From: Bog-877 sp050734135
Lineage (GTDB): Bacteria; Chloroflexota; Dormibacteria; Aeolococcales; Bog-877
Length of the DNA stretch: 64,000 nucleotides
Assembly: GCA_050734135.1 (NCBI GenBank)
Contig: JBOHUG010000072.1
Location: 1 to 64,000, forward strand
Direction: 5' to 3'
How positions within the stretch are numbered: position 1 is the stretch's first letter; the number at the start of each line of letters is the position of its first letter. Positions 18,026 to 26,786 of the stretch are shown piece after piece. The notes under the pieces are model-generated. The model saw only the letters and a list, made by a program, of their open reading frames with translations, did not search any database and was not told the origin of the DNA. Made by a program: the position numbers and the translations under genes.

Positions 18026-19609
18026 TCAGACCGCCATCTCCGCGAACCGCTGCACCAGCGCCTTCTTGGAGACCTTGCCGAAAGCTGACAGCGGGAAGGT
18101 TTCCATCAGCTCTAGGCGCTCGGGCAGCTTGTATTTCGCGACGCCGAGCTGGAGCAGGTGGCTCTTGAGGTCATCGAGCGAAGGGGGCTGGCGATCCTGG
18201 GAGATCACGCAGGCGCACATCCGCTCCCCTAAGACAGGGTCTGGAAGGGGGATGCACGCCGCATCCCGGACCGCGGGGTGGGTGAGGATCAGGTTCTCGA
18301 CCTCCTCTGCGCTGATCTTCTCTCCGCCTCGGTTGATCAGATCCTTGATCCGCCCCTCCACGAGATAGGCCCCCGACGGATGGCGGCGCATCAGGTCACC
18401 CGACCGATAGAAGCCGTCGGGAGTGAAGACGCGCTGGTTGTAATCAGCAGCCCGGTAGTACCCCCGCAGGGTGTAGGGACCCCGCACGGTCAGCTCCCCC
18501 ACCTCGCCGTCCGCGACTGGCTGTCCCTCCTCGTCGGTCAGGCGGACTTCGTCGTCGGGGGAGACGGGGGTGCCCACCGATTCCAGGCGAACCTCTTCGG
18601 GGTCGTTTCGATCGGTGAAGAAGAGGGTCCCCTCACTCATCCCGAAGTTCTCCTGGACAAAGGCGTTGGGGAAGATCCGGGCCATCCGCCGGCGCACCTC
18701 CGGCTGCAGCCGCTGGCCACCGGACTGAAGGAGCTCGACCGTGGTCAGATCGCAGGATTCGGCGAGAGGGTCCGCCAGCCAGCGAATGTAGAGCGCCGGA
18801 ACGGCGGCGACGTGGGTGACCCGGTGGCGCTCGACGGCGGTCAGGACATCGCTGGCCCGGGTGCTGGCCCCGAGCACAACGACTCCTCCTGCAAGGAACA
18901 CCCCCTGGGCGCCGGGGCAGGCCAGCGGCATGTTGTGGGCCAGCGGCAGCACGCAGAGCTGCACCGTCCTGTCCGAGATCGCTTGGGCCCGCACCGCCAT
19001 TTGGGTGTTGTACACGTAATCGTTGTGGATCCGCGGGATGAGCTTGGGAATCCCAGTTGTTCCCCCCGAAAGCAACAGAACGCAGGGGTCCATCGGGTCC
19101 GCGCGCAGTGGCGGCGGCGGCGGCGCCGGAACAGCACCGGGTTGGGTCAACTCATCCAAGCCGACGACCAGCCGCAGGCAGTCGTTGTCGGCTTGCACCG
19201 CCTGCCCCAACTCCGCGGTCGCACCGAAGTAAGCCGAGGCATCCGCCAGACGCACGTAATGTTCGATCTCGTGCCGGCGGTGCGCGGCCAGGGCCATGAT
19301 CGGGATGACCCCGAGACGCTGAAGTGCGAAGTACAACTCCAGAAATTGAGGGCAGTTGGGGAGGTGGACCACAACTCGATCCAGGGGCCGGAGCCCGCGG
19401 TGCCAGAGCTCCGCCGCCAGCCGGTCCGCCTCCCACTGCAACTCGGCGTAGGTGATGGTCTGTTCACCCCAGATGACCGCCGTCCGAGTCGCGAACTTGG
19501 AGAAGGCTTCACGGAAGACCTCGTCAAGGGTCCGGTCTTGCCAATATCCAGCAGCCCGGTAGCGCGCCTGGAACTCCTCTGGGAAGGGAACCACTCCGTC
19601 GACAGGCAC
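18026..19609 (-). CDS. Aryl-acid adenylating enzyme (AMP-binding, DhbE/EntE-like)
   Basis: The 527-residue ANL enzyme has the P-loop LLSGGTTGIPK near residue 183, the LAHNMPLACPG segment corresponding to the HNxxLSSPG acid-binding loop of 2,3-dihydroxybenzoate- and salicylate-AMP ligases, the FGMSEGT motif, YRSGDLMRR and the C-terminal lysine in LSAFGKVSKK. It should activate an aromatic carboxylic acid to an adenylate and probably a CoA thioester. No carrier-protein or NRPS gene is nearby, so a catabolic role is more likely than siderophore synthesis. It starts at GTG 19609 after GGGGAGAA. The nearest regulator is the TrmB gene just upstream, on the same strand. Confidence 0.88.
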   Translation of the reverse strand: MPVDGVVPFPEEFQARYRAAGYWQDRTLDEVFREAFSKFATRTAVIWGEQTITYAELQWEADRLAAELWHRGLRPLDRVVVHLPNCPQFLELYFALQRLGVIPIMALAAHRRHEIEHYVRLADASAYFGATAELGQAVQADNDCLRLVVGLDELTQPGAVPAPPPPPLRADPMDPCVLLLSGGTTGIPKLIPRIHNDYVYNTQMAVRAQAISDRTVQLCVLPLAHNMPLACPGAQGVFLAGGVVVLGASTRASDVLTAVERHRVTHVAAVPALYIRWLADPLAESCDLTTVELLQSGGQRLQPEVRRRMARIFPNAFVQENFGMSEGTLFFTDRNDPEEVRLESVGTPVSPDDEVRLTDEEGQPVADGEVGELTVRGPYTLRGYYRAADYNQRVFTPDGFYRSGDLMRRHPSGAYLVEGRIKDLINRGGEKISAEEVENLILTHPAVRDAACIPLPDPVLGERMCACVISQDRQPPSLDDLKSHLLQLGVAKYKLPERLELMETFPLSAFGKVSKKALVQRFAEMAV

Positions 19610-19721
19610 CAGTACTAGATTCTCCCCATCCCGACGCTTTACGGCAGACCGCCGATCGGCGGAAGGACCGGTCGGCGCCGGACACGGTCCCTACTCCAGT
19701 TGGTAGATTAACGCCGCCAGA

Positions 19722-20576
19722 TCAGCCGGTCTCGCCTTCGAGGTCCTCGATCCCTTCCTCGGCACCGAATTCGGTGAGGCTGACCAGCCCGGGGCCGTAC
19801 TGTTCTTCGAGTTCAGCCGGGAAGTCGGCGTAGATCCGCTGGACGAACAGGTCGTGACGGATGTAGGTCTTGACCAGGCTTGCCAGGAGTGGACTGTCGG
19901 CGTAGAACCCATCGTCCAGCTGTCCATCTCGCGAGAGCACCCAGAGGCCCCATCGGGAGTCGACCACCACCGCCAGATGGCGCACGTCGCGGGAGGCATA
20001 GAGGGTACCGTCGGTGCTGGCATGGCGGACCACCCGCCCCGGCGGCGCGGCGAACGGCAGCGCCCCGAAGTGCACGAGCACGAACTCGACACCCCGTGTC
20101 ACCGCCTGCTCCACCGCTTGGGCCAGCGGCTTCAGCTCGTTGCGGCGGGCGTGCAGATAGACCCGCTTGGAGGCTCCTTCGATTGCCTCGCGAGCCCTCC
20201 CCAATCCGGCATCGATGCTCTGCAGGTGCTTGACCGCCAACCCGGTCGAATCGTCGGCGCCCAGCGGGAGATACTCCAAGCTGGTCCGCGCCCGCTCCAA
20301 ACGGCGCCGGAAATCCCGCTCCAAACGGCTCAGTAGCTCCTGGGGCGGGACCGCTGCGTACCGTGCCGGGTGGTCACTAACTTGCGCCGCGGCGCCACGC
20401 TCGACCAGGCGGTGCAGGGTCTCGTACACCTTGGGTTGGGGCACGCCGGTGTTGTTGGAGATCCGGTATCCGGTCCCTCCCCCGGCGGTCAACAGTCCCA
20501 CGTAGGTGCGGGCTTCGTAGGTGGAGAAACCGAGGCGGACCAGTTCCTCCGCCACGACCCGGTGTTCGCTTGCCAT
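19722..20576 (-). CDS. TrmB-family transcriptional regulator
   Basis: The 284-residue protein begins with a TrmB winged helix (ELVRLGFSTYEARTYVGLL, then YRISNNTGVPQPKVYETLHRL) followed by a coiled segment (LERDFRRRLERARTSLEYL) and the regulatory domain (SKRVYLHARRNELKPL to VVVDSRWGLWVLS). TrmB proteins bind sugars or other ligands and control transport operons. The ATG at 20576 with AGGAG nine bases upstream was chosen over the TTG at 20585. It is divergent from the 20741 amidohydrolase, which it probably regulates, possibly with the ligase gene downstream. Confidence 0.9.
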   Translation of the reverse strand: MASEHRVVAEELVRLGFSTYEARTYVGLLTAGGGTGYRISNNTGVPQPKVYETLHRLVERGAAAQVSDHPARYAAVPPQELLSRLERDFRRRLERARTSLEYLPLGADDSTGLAVKHLQSIDAGLGRAREAIEGASKRVYLHARRNELKPLAQAVEQAVTRGVEFVLVHFGALPFAAPPGRVVRHASTDGTLYASRDVRHLAVVVDSRWGLWVLSRDGQLDDGFYADSPLLASLVKTYIRHDLFVQRIYADFPAELEEQYGPGLVSLTEFGAEEGIEDLEGETG

Positions 20577-20740
20577 CGAAATCAACTCCTGAACTCCGGC
20601 TCGGCACCGTGTGACCCTCCGCCGGGTGCTGGTTCAGGTCGGAAACCGCTCAGACCCTCCCTACGGCGGAGAGTAATATCATAGGGACTCGTCCCGCCTG
20701 TTCGGTGTCTCTGAGGTTCGCGGATCGGGAGGGTGGATTC

Positions 20741-21733
20741 ATGATCATCGACGCCTATGCGCACGTGTTCCCGGAGACCCTGATCGACTCCGTCGGCGAG
20801 GTCCGTCCGGGGGCGGAGTTGCAGGCCCTTCGGCAGCAGAGCGCCTACCTGCGGAAACCGGATCCGCGCATCGCCTACATGGATTCCCATGGGTTCGACA
20901 TCCAGGTGCTCGTGCTGGCACGTCCCCCGGTGTGGTTGGGGATGGAGAGAAATGATGTTCATCGCCTAACGGTCGTCGCCAACGACTCGATCGCGGCGTT
21001 CGCCGCCACTCACCCTGACCGGTTCATCGGAGTTGGGGTGCTACCGGTCATCGACCCATTCATGATGGCCGAGTTGGAACGCCTCCACTCGGTGCTCGGT
21101 CTGCGCGGGGTGCTGATCTTTTCCAACATCGACGGCGAGCCGATCGACGACGAATCGATGTGGCCGCTCTACGAGCGGGCGAGCGCGCTAGACCTGCCGA
21201 TCTGGATCCATCCCCAGCACGCGCCGCTTCACCCGTGGATCCGGCGCGACCTGATGGATCGCATGGTGGCGTGGCCGTTCGACACCACCTTGGCGATGCT
21301 CCGTCTAGTCCTGGGCGGGGTGATGGATCGCTTCCCCACCCTCAAAGTCGTGACCCACCATATGGGTGGGATGGTGCCGTACTACGCCAAGCGAATCGAG
21401 TCTTTTGCCAATGAGATGGTTCCCGAATACTCAGGGCTGGGAATGGCCGACCAGAGTGCGAAGCTGACCACTCCGGTGCTCGCCCAGTTGCAGCGCTTCT
21501 ACAACGACAGCGTCAGTAACGGATCGCCCTCAGCCCTTGCCTGCGCTCTCGATTTCTTCGGGTCAGAGCACATCCTCTTCGGCACCGACTTTCCCTTCGG
21601 ACCGGATCACGGTGAACGGTGGCCGGTGGAGGAACTGGACTTAATACAAAAAGCCGAAATCCCAACTGGCGATAAGGAGAACATCCTCTTCCGCAACGCT
21701 CAACTCCTGCTCCATCTCACGCCGACCACTTGA
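20741..21733 (+). CDS. Amidohydrolase-family protein (ACMSD-like barrel)
   Basis: The 330-residue TIM-barrel protein belongs to PF04909: IIDAYAHVFPETL at the start, FIGVGVLPVIDP, RGVLIFSNIDGEP, IWIHPQHAP, KVVTHHMGGMVPYYAKR and ILFGTDFPFGP with the late Asp. The N-terminal metal motif is AxH rather than HxH, as in some decarboxylase-type members. The order resembles 2-amino-3-carboxymuconate semialdehyde decarboxylase and resorcylate decarboxylases. It starts at ATG 20741 after GGGAGGG. It converges on the CocE-type gene with only 6 bp between stops. Confidence 0.88.
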   Translation: MIIDAYAHVFPETLIDSVGEVRPGAELQALRQQSAYLRKPDPRIAYMDSHGFDIQVLVLARPPVWLGMERNDVHRLTVVANDSIAAFAATHPDRFIGVGVLPVIDPFMMAELERLHSVLGLRGVLIFSNIDGEPIDDESMWPLYERASALDLPIWIHPQHAPLHPWIRRDLMDRMVAWPFDTTLAMLRLVLGGVMDRFPTLKVVTHHMGGMVPYYAKRIESFANEMVPEYSGLGMADQSAKLTTPVLAQLQRFYNDSVSNGSPSALACALDFFGSEHILFGTDFPFGPDHGERWPVEELDLIQKAEIPTGDKENILFRNAQLLLHLTPTT

Positions 21734-21739
21734 GCGACC

Positions 21740-23506
21740 TCAATCGCGCGGCCGGTCGGCTGGCGCACTCTTGACGCTGCGAAAGCGTGCCAGCGGTAGC
21801 GGGCCAACGGCCGGAGGGAGTTCGCCGCCGGAGAGAAATGTCCCCAGATAGTTCCCGGAGGTGATGGGGAGCAGCAAGGCAGACGGGTGATCCTCGCTGT
21901 GATGCACCTGAACTAGGGACGCGGTGGGGCGCTGCAGGTGGCCATACCCCGCCCCGCGGATCGCGTCCGGGGGCGGTTCGTCGTCGGCCACTTTTATCCG
22001 GAGTCCGATCCGCTCGCCGGGATGAAGGCAGCGCGCCCCGGGAGTCAGTGGAATCGACAGCGCGACCACTTCTCCGGGCCGTAGCAGCTGGCGTTGGGAC
22101 AGGGTCGGATGAGGTTGCCACGGCCGCGACTGGGTTTCATCGAGAGCTCTCATGCTGGCGCGGAGCCAGCCTCGGGTCAACTCCTCCTCCCCTCCGTCCT
22201 CCAGGCGGCTGAACACCGAGGCCGTCACCAGCGCGTCTGTGTCAGTGGTGCTGAGGTGGAGTTGCAGCACCATCGGGCCCAGGACCTCCGTCTGCTCCAC
22301 CAAGCGGGGGCTCAGAAAAACCGCCTCGCCGTGGCCGAACGGTGAATCTTCGAAGGTGGTGTAAAGCTCTCCCGGCCAGAGCTCATGCTCGCTGAGAAGA
22401 CCACCCTCGTGCAGCATGAAGGGGGTCCACGTCGTCTCCGGCAGTGGCCACGTGGCAACTGAGCGCCAGGCACCGGTGCCGGGAAGGAACAGTCGGATCG
22501 GGGACTCATCCATGAAACCAGTGTCATTGCCAAGCAGCCAGTGGTCGAACCAGCGCAGAGCTTCCCAGTGCAACTGATAGAAGGGTCGGTCCAGATAGAG
22601 CCCGGGACCGATCAACATCTTCTTGGGCCCGCGCCACTGTTCCCAGCTCCGGAAGGCCCCCGGCAAGTGAAGGCCGAAGAGCCCCCAGCAAGCGCCCAGG
22701 TAGGCGGGGACTTCCGTGTTGTGGAAATCGACGCGGCGATCCTGGTAGAAGGGACCGTCGAGCGGTTGCAGCAGAATATCGGCGACGACGGCCTCGGCAC
22801 CGTCGGGAGCCCGCAAGCACTGCACTAGCCCCGGGATCTCAGCGACTTCCTCATCTCGCAGAGCTTCTGCTATCGCGGCACGGAACGCCTCTTCTCCGTG
22901 TTCACGGCGGTACCAACTGTGATACCGAACGGCATCGAATTTATCCTTCCACTGCAGCAGGAAGCGTTGGGACAGGATTCCGCCGTGGTACCACATGTCA
23001 CGGAAGAAATCGGTCAAGCCAAAAGGGGCAAAAATAGCAGCCAGTGCTGGTGGGCGAAGCATCGCCACCCGGAGCTGGATGGAGGCGAAGTAAGAAATAC
23101 CGAACATCCCCACCTTGCCGTCGCACCAAGGCTGGTTGGCCAGCCACTCGATGGCCTCGACGGTATCTTCCACTTCGCGAGGACCCATCAATTGGAACTC
23201 TCCGCTGGAGGCACCCGTGCCCCGAACGTTGAGGACCGCCTGGGCATAGCCACGGCGAGCAAAGAATCCGGGATCCCCAGCCTCGATCCATCCTCGCTGG
23301 TAACTGAAACCGGCAGGTCGGATGGGGGCAGTCTGATACTCATTGTTGTACGGATGAACACTGAGGAGCGCTGGCACTGGTTGAGCGGTATCCGGTCGGA
23401 AGAGAGTGCCGACCAACTGTTCGCCGTCGCTCAAGGGAATGGAGAACCCGCGGACCTCACGCACTGCGAAGCGTCTCGATGAGGTCTGCCAATTAGTGCC
23501 GAACAT
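21740..23506 (-). CDS. CocE/NonD family hydrolase, active site atypical
   Basis: The 588-residue protein has the X-Pro dipeptidyl-peptidase/cocaine-esterase layout: an alpha/beta-hydrolase core (LVGTLFRPDT, LLSVHPYNNEY), VLNVRGTGASSGEF, the nucleophile elbow GMFGISYFA with Ser138, a helical cap and a C-terminal jelly-roll (GPMVLQLHLSTTDTDALV to GNYLGTFLSGGELPP). The usual GWYD Asp and GPWTH His positions read CWGLFG and GPGLYLDRPFY, so the normal triad is not complete. The start is ATG 23506 after GGAGG. It lies next to the ThDP enzyme, 22 bp downstream on the same strand, probably in one operon with the Liv genes. Confidence 0.85.
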   Translation of the reverse strand: MFGTNWQTSSRRFAVREVRGFSIPLSDGEQLVGTLFRPDTAQPVPALLSVHPYNNEYQTAPIRPAGFSYQRGWIEAGDPGFFARRGYAQAVLNVRGTGASSGEFQLMGPREVEDTVEAIEWLANQPWCDGKVGMFGISYFASIQLRVAMLRPPALAAIFAPFGLTDFFRDMWYHGGILSQRFLLQWKDKFDAVRYHSWYRREHGEEAFRAAIAEALRDEEVAEIPGLVQCLRAPDGAEAVVADILLQPLDGPFYQDRRVDFHNTEVPAYLGACWGLFGLHLPGAFRSWEQWRGPKKMLIGPGLYLDRPFYQLHWEALRWFDHWLLGNDTGFMDESPIRLFLPGTGAWRSVATWPLPETTWTPFMLHEGGLLSEHELWPGELYTTFEDSPFGHGEAVFLSPRLVEQTEVLGPMVLQLHLSTTDTDALVTASVFSRLEDGGEEELTRGWLRASMRALDETQSRPWQPHPTLSQRQLLRPGEVVALSIPLTPGARCLHPGERIGLRIKVADDEPPPDAIRGAGYGHLQRPTASLVQVHHSEDHPSALLLPITSGNYLGTFLSGGELPPAVGPLPLARFRSVKSAPADRPRD

Positions 23507-23528
23507 CGTCTGACCTCCGTCTCGCCCG

Positions 23529-25184
23529 CTAAGGGCGGATCTGCTCGACTGGAACCTCCACCACCTGAACCCGGTCTTGGGCCAGGCCGTCCTCCACCGC
23601 CTCGGCGACCTCTGCTGCGGTGCCGGCCACGACCGCACTGGCGCCGTACGCTCGGGCCACCCCAACGTGATCGATTCCCGCCAGTTCCGTACCCGGGTGC
23701 ACCCTCGGGTCGTGGGCTAGAGCAAGGTGATTTTCAATGGCTCGCTTGACCGCCAGATAACCGCCGTTGTCGACGACGACGACCACCACCGGAGCCTTCT
23801 GCACAACCGCCGTCCAGAGTGCCTGGATGGAGAAGTGAAGACTCCCATCGCCCACTATCAAGACGACCGGTCGCTCGGGGCTGGCCAGCTTGGCGCCTAC
23901 CGCCGCCGGCACTCCCCAGCCCAGCGAACCGCCGCTGCTGCGCCAGATCTCGCCATCCTCGGGGACCCCGCCGTAACGGAAGAGGGCGCGCGAGGCGCGG
24001 ACCCCCTCGTCGAGAAGGATGGTGCCTCGGGGCAGAACTCGGCTCAGCTCGGCAACGACCTCGGCCACCGCCATCGGTTTTCGGCCTCGTAAGCCTTCCA
24101 GCTCAGCAGCGACAGTCGCCGTGCGCGCTTCTCGTAGGCGAGCCAGCGACTTGATCCGCTCCGATCCGGCCAGGTCGCGGGACGCTTGGCTGCGAAACCG
24201 GCTGCTCAGCCCCTCCAGCACCGCCTGGGGGTCGCCCACAACCCCGATCTCGGTCGGTTGTCGCCGACCCACCTCGGCTGCATTGGGGTGAATGTGTATC
24301 AGGCCCGCCCCCGAGGGCAGCTTGGGCCGGAGTCGCTTTGAGAAGGGGTAGAAGACCCGGCTGCCGACGGCCAGAACCAGATCGCAGCTTTCCAGGACAG
24401 CTGGCTCTTCCCCATACACTCCTAGGAAGTTGGGGGAGGACGCCGGGAACGAGAAGGCCGCCAGATCGGTAAGGTCAGCCGCCAACACCGGCAATCCCAG
24501 CTGGGTCGCGAGTTCCAGCGCCGCAGCGGTAGCCGAAACCGCCGCGGTGCCCAGCACCATCACAGGGCTCCGAGCTACCCGGAGGCGCTCGGCGATCGCA
24601 CCCAGCTCATCTGGTTGGGGCGCGAGCGCTGAAGCCGCGTGACGCACTCCCGGGAGGCTTCGCACATCCCAGGGGTCGGGTAGCTGCGCCCCCAGCAGGT
24701 CCTCTGGCACTGCCAGGTAGGCGGTCCCGCGAGGCTGGGTGGTGGCCGCCAGCAGAGCTCGGGCCAGGTCAGCTGGAATCTGCTCCGCCGTCAGACTCTG
24801 CCAGGCGCTCTTGGTGAACGGCCGGAGCAGGGAAGCGAGCTCGGGGAACGAGCAGAACCCAGACTCGGAAAGCACGTCCCGGTCCTTGTGACCGGCGGTC
24901 AGCACCACCGGGATGCCGTCGCGGGAAGAGTTGAAGAGCTGGCTCATTCCGTTCATCGTCCCGACGGTGGTGTGGAGCCCGACCACGCCGGGACTGCCCG
25001 AGGCTCTGGCGTAGCCGTCGGCCATGGCGACCGCTACCCCCTCGTGCAGCGCCAGCACGTAGCGGATGGCTCCATCGGCACGCAGCGCTTCCAGCAAAGG
25101 CGCCTCGGTAGAACCTGGCAAGCCGAAGAAGGTGTCCACTCCGCACGCGCGCAGGGTGGCGACGAATGCGTCGGCCGCCTTCAT
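23529..25184 (-). CDS. Thiamine-diphosphate enzyme, benzoylformate decarboxylase-like
   Basis: The 551-residue protein has all three ThDP-enzyme domains. The Pyr domain has FFGLPGSTEAPLL, the activating Glu48 in LALHEGVAVAMADGYA, and GLHTTVGTMNGM with His71 at the position of benzoylformate decarboxylase His70. The PP domain has the cofactor motif VGDGSLHFSIQALWTA to DNGGY around residues 441-470. The usual second catalytic His (VFRYH in that enzyme) reads VFYPF here, so the exact reaction may differ. It would decarboxylate or carboligate a 2-oxo acid, plausibly aromatic. Its start overlaps the stop of the LivF gene by 4 bp, placing it in the transport operon. Confidence 0.9.
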   Translation of the reverse strand: MKAADAFVATLRACGVDTFFGLPGSTEAPLLEALRADGAIRYVLALHEGVAVAMADGYARASGSPGVVGLHTTVGTMNGMSQLFNSSRDGIPVVLTAGHKDRDVLSESGFCSFPELASLLRPFTKSAWQSLTAEQIPADLARALLAATTQPRGTAYLAVPEDLLGAQLPDPWDVRSLPGVRHAASALAPQPDELGAIAERLRVARSPVMVLGTAAVSATAAALELATQLGLPVLAADLTDLAAFSFPASSPNFLGVYGEEPAVLESCDLVLAVGSRVFYPFSKRLRPKLPSGAGLIHIHPNAAEVGRRQPTEIGVVGDPQAVLEGLSSRFRSQASRDLAGSERIKSLARLREARTATVAAELEGLRGRKPMAVAEVVAELSRVLPRGTILLDEGVRASRALFRYGGVPEDGEIWRSSGGSLGWGVPAAVGAKLASPERPVVLIVGDGSLHFSIQALWTAVVQKAPVVVVVVDNGGYLAVKRAIENHLALAHDPRVHPGTELAGIDHVGVARAYGASAVVAGTAAEVAEAVEDGLAQDRVQVVEVPVEQIRP

Positions 25185-25957
25185 CGGGTTGCGCTCCGTC
25201 CCGACAGTGCCTGAGCGGCAGTGCGCCCAAGGAAGATCTCACGCATGTTGGGGTCGACGAGAACATCGGCAGCCGGGGCAGATAGCGCAACCTGTCCCCG
25301 CACCAGCAAATACGCCCAGTCAGAGACCTCCAGGGCCGCCACCGCCTTCTGCTCGACCAGCAGGATCGACTTGCCGAGCTGGCTCAAAGGACGCACCTGC
25401 TCATGGAGTACTACCCGGGACATTTCCACCGTCAGGCTGGCGGTGGGCTCGTCGAGGATCAACACCTTGGGGTCGAACATCAGCACCCGAGCTATCGCCG
25501 TCATCTTGCGCTCGCCGCCGCTGAGAGTGTCAGCACTGCGGCGAAGTTTGGTCTTCAGCGGGGGGAATATTTGCAGCACCTCTTCAACCCTTCGCTGCCT
25601 GTCAGCTCGATTGAGCAGGTAACCACCCATCTCCAGATTCTCCAGAACCGTGAGGGAGTCGAAGACGTCATCCAGTTGCGGCACATAGCCAATCCCGAGG
25701 CTCGCCAGCTTTTCGAGCGGCACCCCGGTGACGTCGTGTCCCTCGAGAAACACCTGCCCGGAGATGACCCGGGCGATCCCCAGCATGGCCTTCAGCAGAG
25801 TGCTCTTCCCGGCGCCGTTGGGACCGGCAACCGCGACCACCTGACCCTTGGGGACCTCCAGGGTCACGCCCGAAACTACCGTGATGTCACCGTAGCCGGC
25901 GACCAGATCCTGCACCGCCATGGCTGGCGCCACCGCGACGCCGCTAGCCGACGACAT
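25181..25957 (-). CDS. livF: Liv-type ABC transporter ATP-binding protein (LivF), cassette 1
   Basis: The 258-residue ATPase has Walker A GPNGAGKSTLLKAM, the Q-loop in IGYVPQLDDVFDSLTVLENL, signature LSGGERKM and Walker B VLILDEPTAS. The short length and ENLEMGGYL segment mark LivF rather than LivG. The ATG at 25957 lies within the end of the LivG gene (14-bp overlap). It works with the other four cassette-1 proteins to drive uptake of an amino-acid-like or organic-acid solute. The adjacent catabolic genes suggest an aromatic or amide substrate. Confidence 0.93.
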   Translation of the reverse strand: MSSASGVAVAPAMAVQDLVAGYGDITVVSGVTLEVPKGQVVAVAGPNGAGKSTLLKAMLGIARVISGQVFLEGHDVTGVPLEKLASLGIGYVPQLDDVFDSLTVLENLEMGGYLLNRADRQRRVEEVLQIFPPLKTKLRRSADTLSGGERKMTAIARVLMFDPKVLILDEPTASLTVEMSRVVLHEQVRPLSQLGKSILLVEQKAVAALEVSDWAYLLVRGQVALSAPAADVLVDPNMREIFLGRTAAQALSGRSATR

Positions 25958-26786
25958 AGGCGTCCTGCACCTCCCGTCGGGTTCGCAGCTCAGCCATCTC
26001 ACCCCGGGCGATGATCCTGCCCCACGCCATCACCAGCACCTCGGAACAGATCCGCTCGACGGTGTCCAGCTCATGCTCGATCAACACCAGGGTCAAACCG
26101 CTGGCCCGCAGCGCCACGAACTGCTCCTCTAGCTGATGGGTGAGTCGTGAGTTGAGACCGGCCATCGGCTCGTCCAGCAGCAGGACCTTCGGTTTCATCA
26201 TCAGAGCCCGCATGATCTCGACGGCACGGCGCTGGCCGCCGCTCAGGGTGCGGGCGCGATCGTTGGCCTTCTCCGCCATCCCAAAGGTGTTCAGCATCGA
26301 CTGCGCGCGCTCGACAATCTCTGCCTCGTTGGGACCCCAGTAGCGCCGGCCGAGCAGCACCCCGAGCGGGGTGAGGGCACGATGCCCCGGGACCGCCACT
26401 AGCAGGTTCTCCAGGGTGGTGAGTCCGTCGAAGACCCGGGCGATCTGAAAGGTCCGCACTAGCCCAAGTTGAGCCCTGCGGTGCATCGGAACCGAGGTGA
26501 TATCCGAGCCCTCAAATCGCACCCGGCCTGCGGTCGAAGTGGTGAATCCGCTGATTACGCCCAGCACCGTCGACTTCCCGGCGCCATTGGGACCGATGAT
26601 CCCGGTGATCGACTGAGGGCTCACCGCAAACGACACCCCATCGACGGCGCGCACTCCGCCGTACTGCTTGACCAGGTCGGTCACCTGGAGCTGGCCTCTC
26701 TCTGGATCGCCCGGATCCGACGCGACCCCGATCCCGGACGGGGACGCCGCACCCAAGGTCGCTCCCGGTTCTCTCCCTCCGATCAT
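25944..26786 (-). CDS. livG: Liv-type ABC transporter ATP-binding protein (LivG), cassette 1
   Basis: The 280-residue ATPase has Walker A GPNGAGKSTVLGVI, the LivG-type LVRTFQIARVFDGLTTLENL Q-loop region, a LivG-specific insertion (RALTPLGVLLGRRYWGPNE), signature LSGGQRRAV and Walker B VLLLDEPMAGL. The C-terminal EVQDAYVVG is the standard LivG ending. About 35 Gly/Pro-rich residues precede the domain, so an internal start is possible. Its ATG overlaps the LivM stop by 4 bp. Confidence 0.93.
   Translation of the reverse strand: MIGGREPGATLGAASPSGIGVASDPGDPERGQLQVTDLVKQYGGVRAVDGVSFAVSPQSITGIIGPNGAGKSTVLGVISGFTTSTAGRVRFEGSDITSVPMHRRAQLGLVRTFQIARVFDGLTTLENLLVAVPGHRALTPLGVLLGRRYWGPNEAEIVERAQSMLNTFGMAEKANDRARTLSGGQRRAVEIMRALMMKPKVLLLDEPMAGLNSRLTHQLEEQFVALRASGLTLVLIEHELDTVERICSEVLVMAWGRIIARGEMAELRTRREVQDAYVVG

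Noticed and set aside
18278..19618. 446-codon plus-strand open frame
   Set aside because: It lies wholly opposite the AMP-binding ligase, which has all catalytic motifs. The frame is open because of high GC codon bias.
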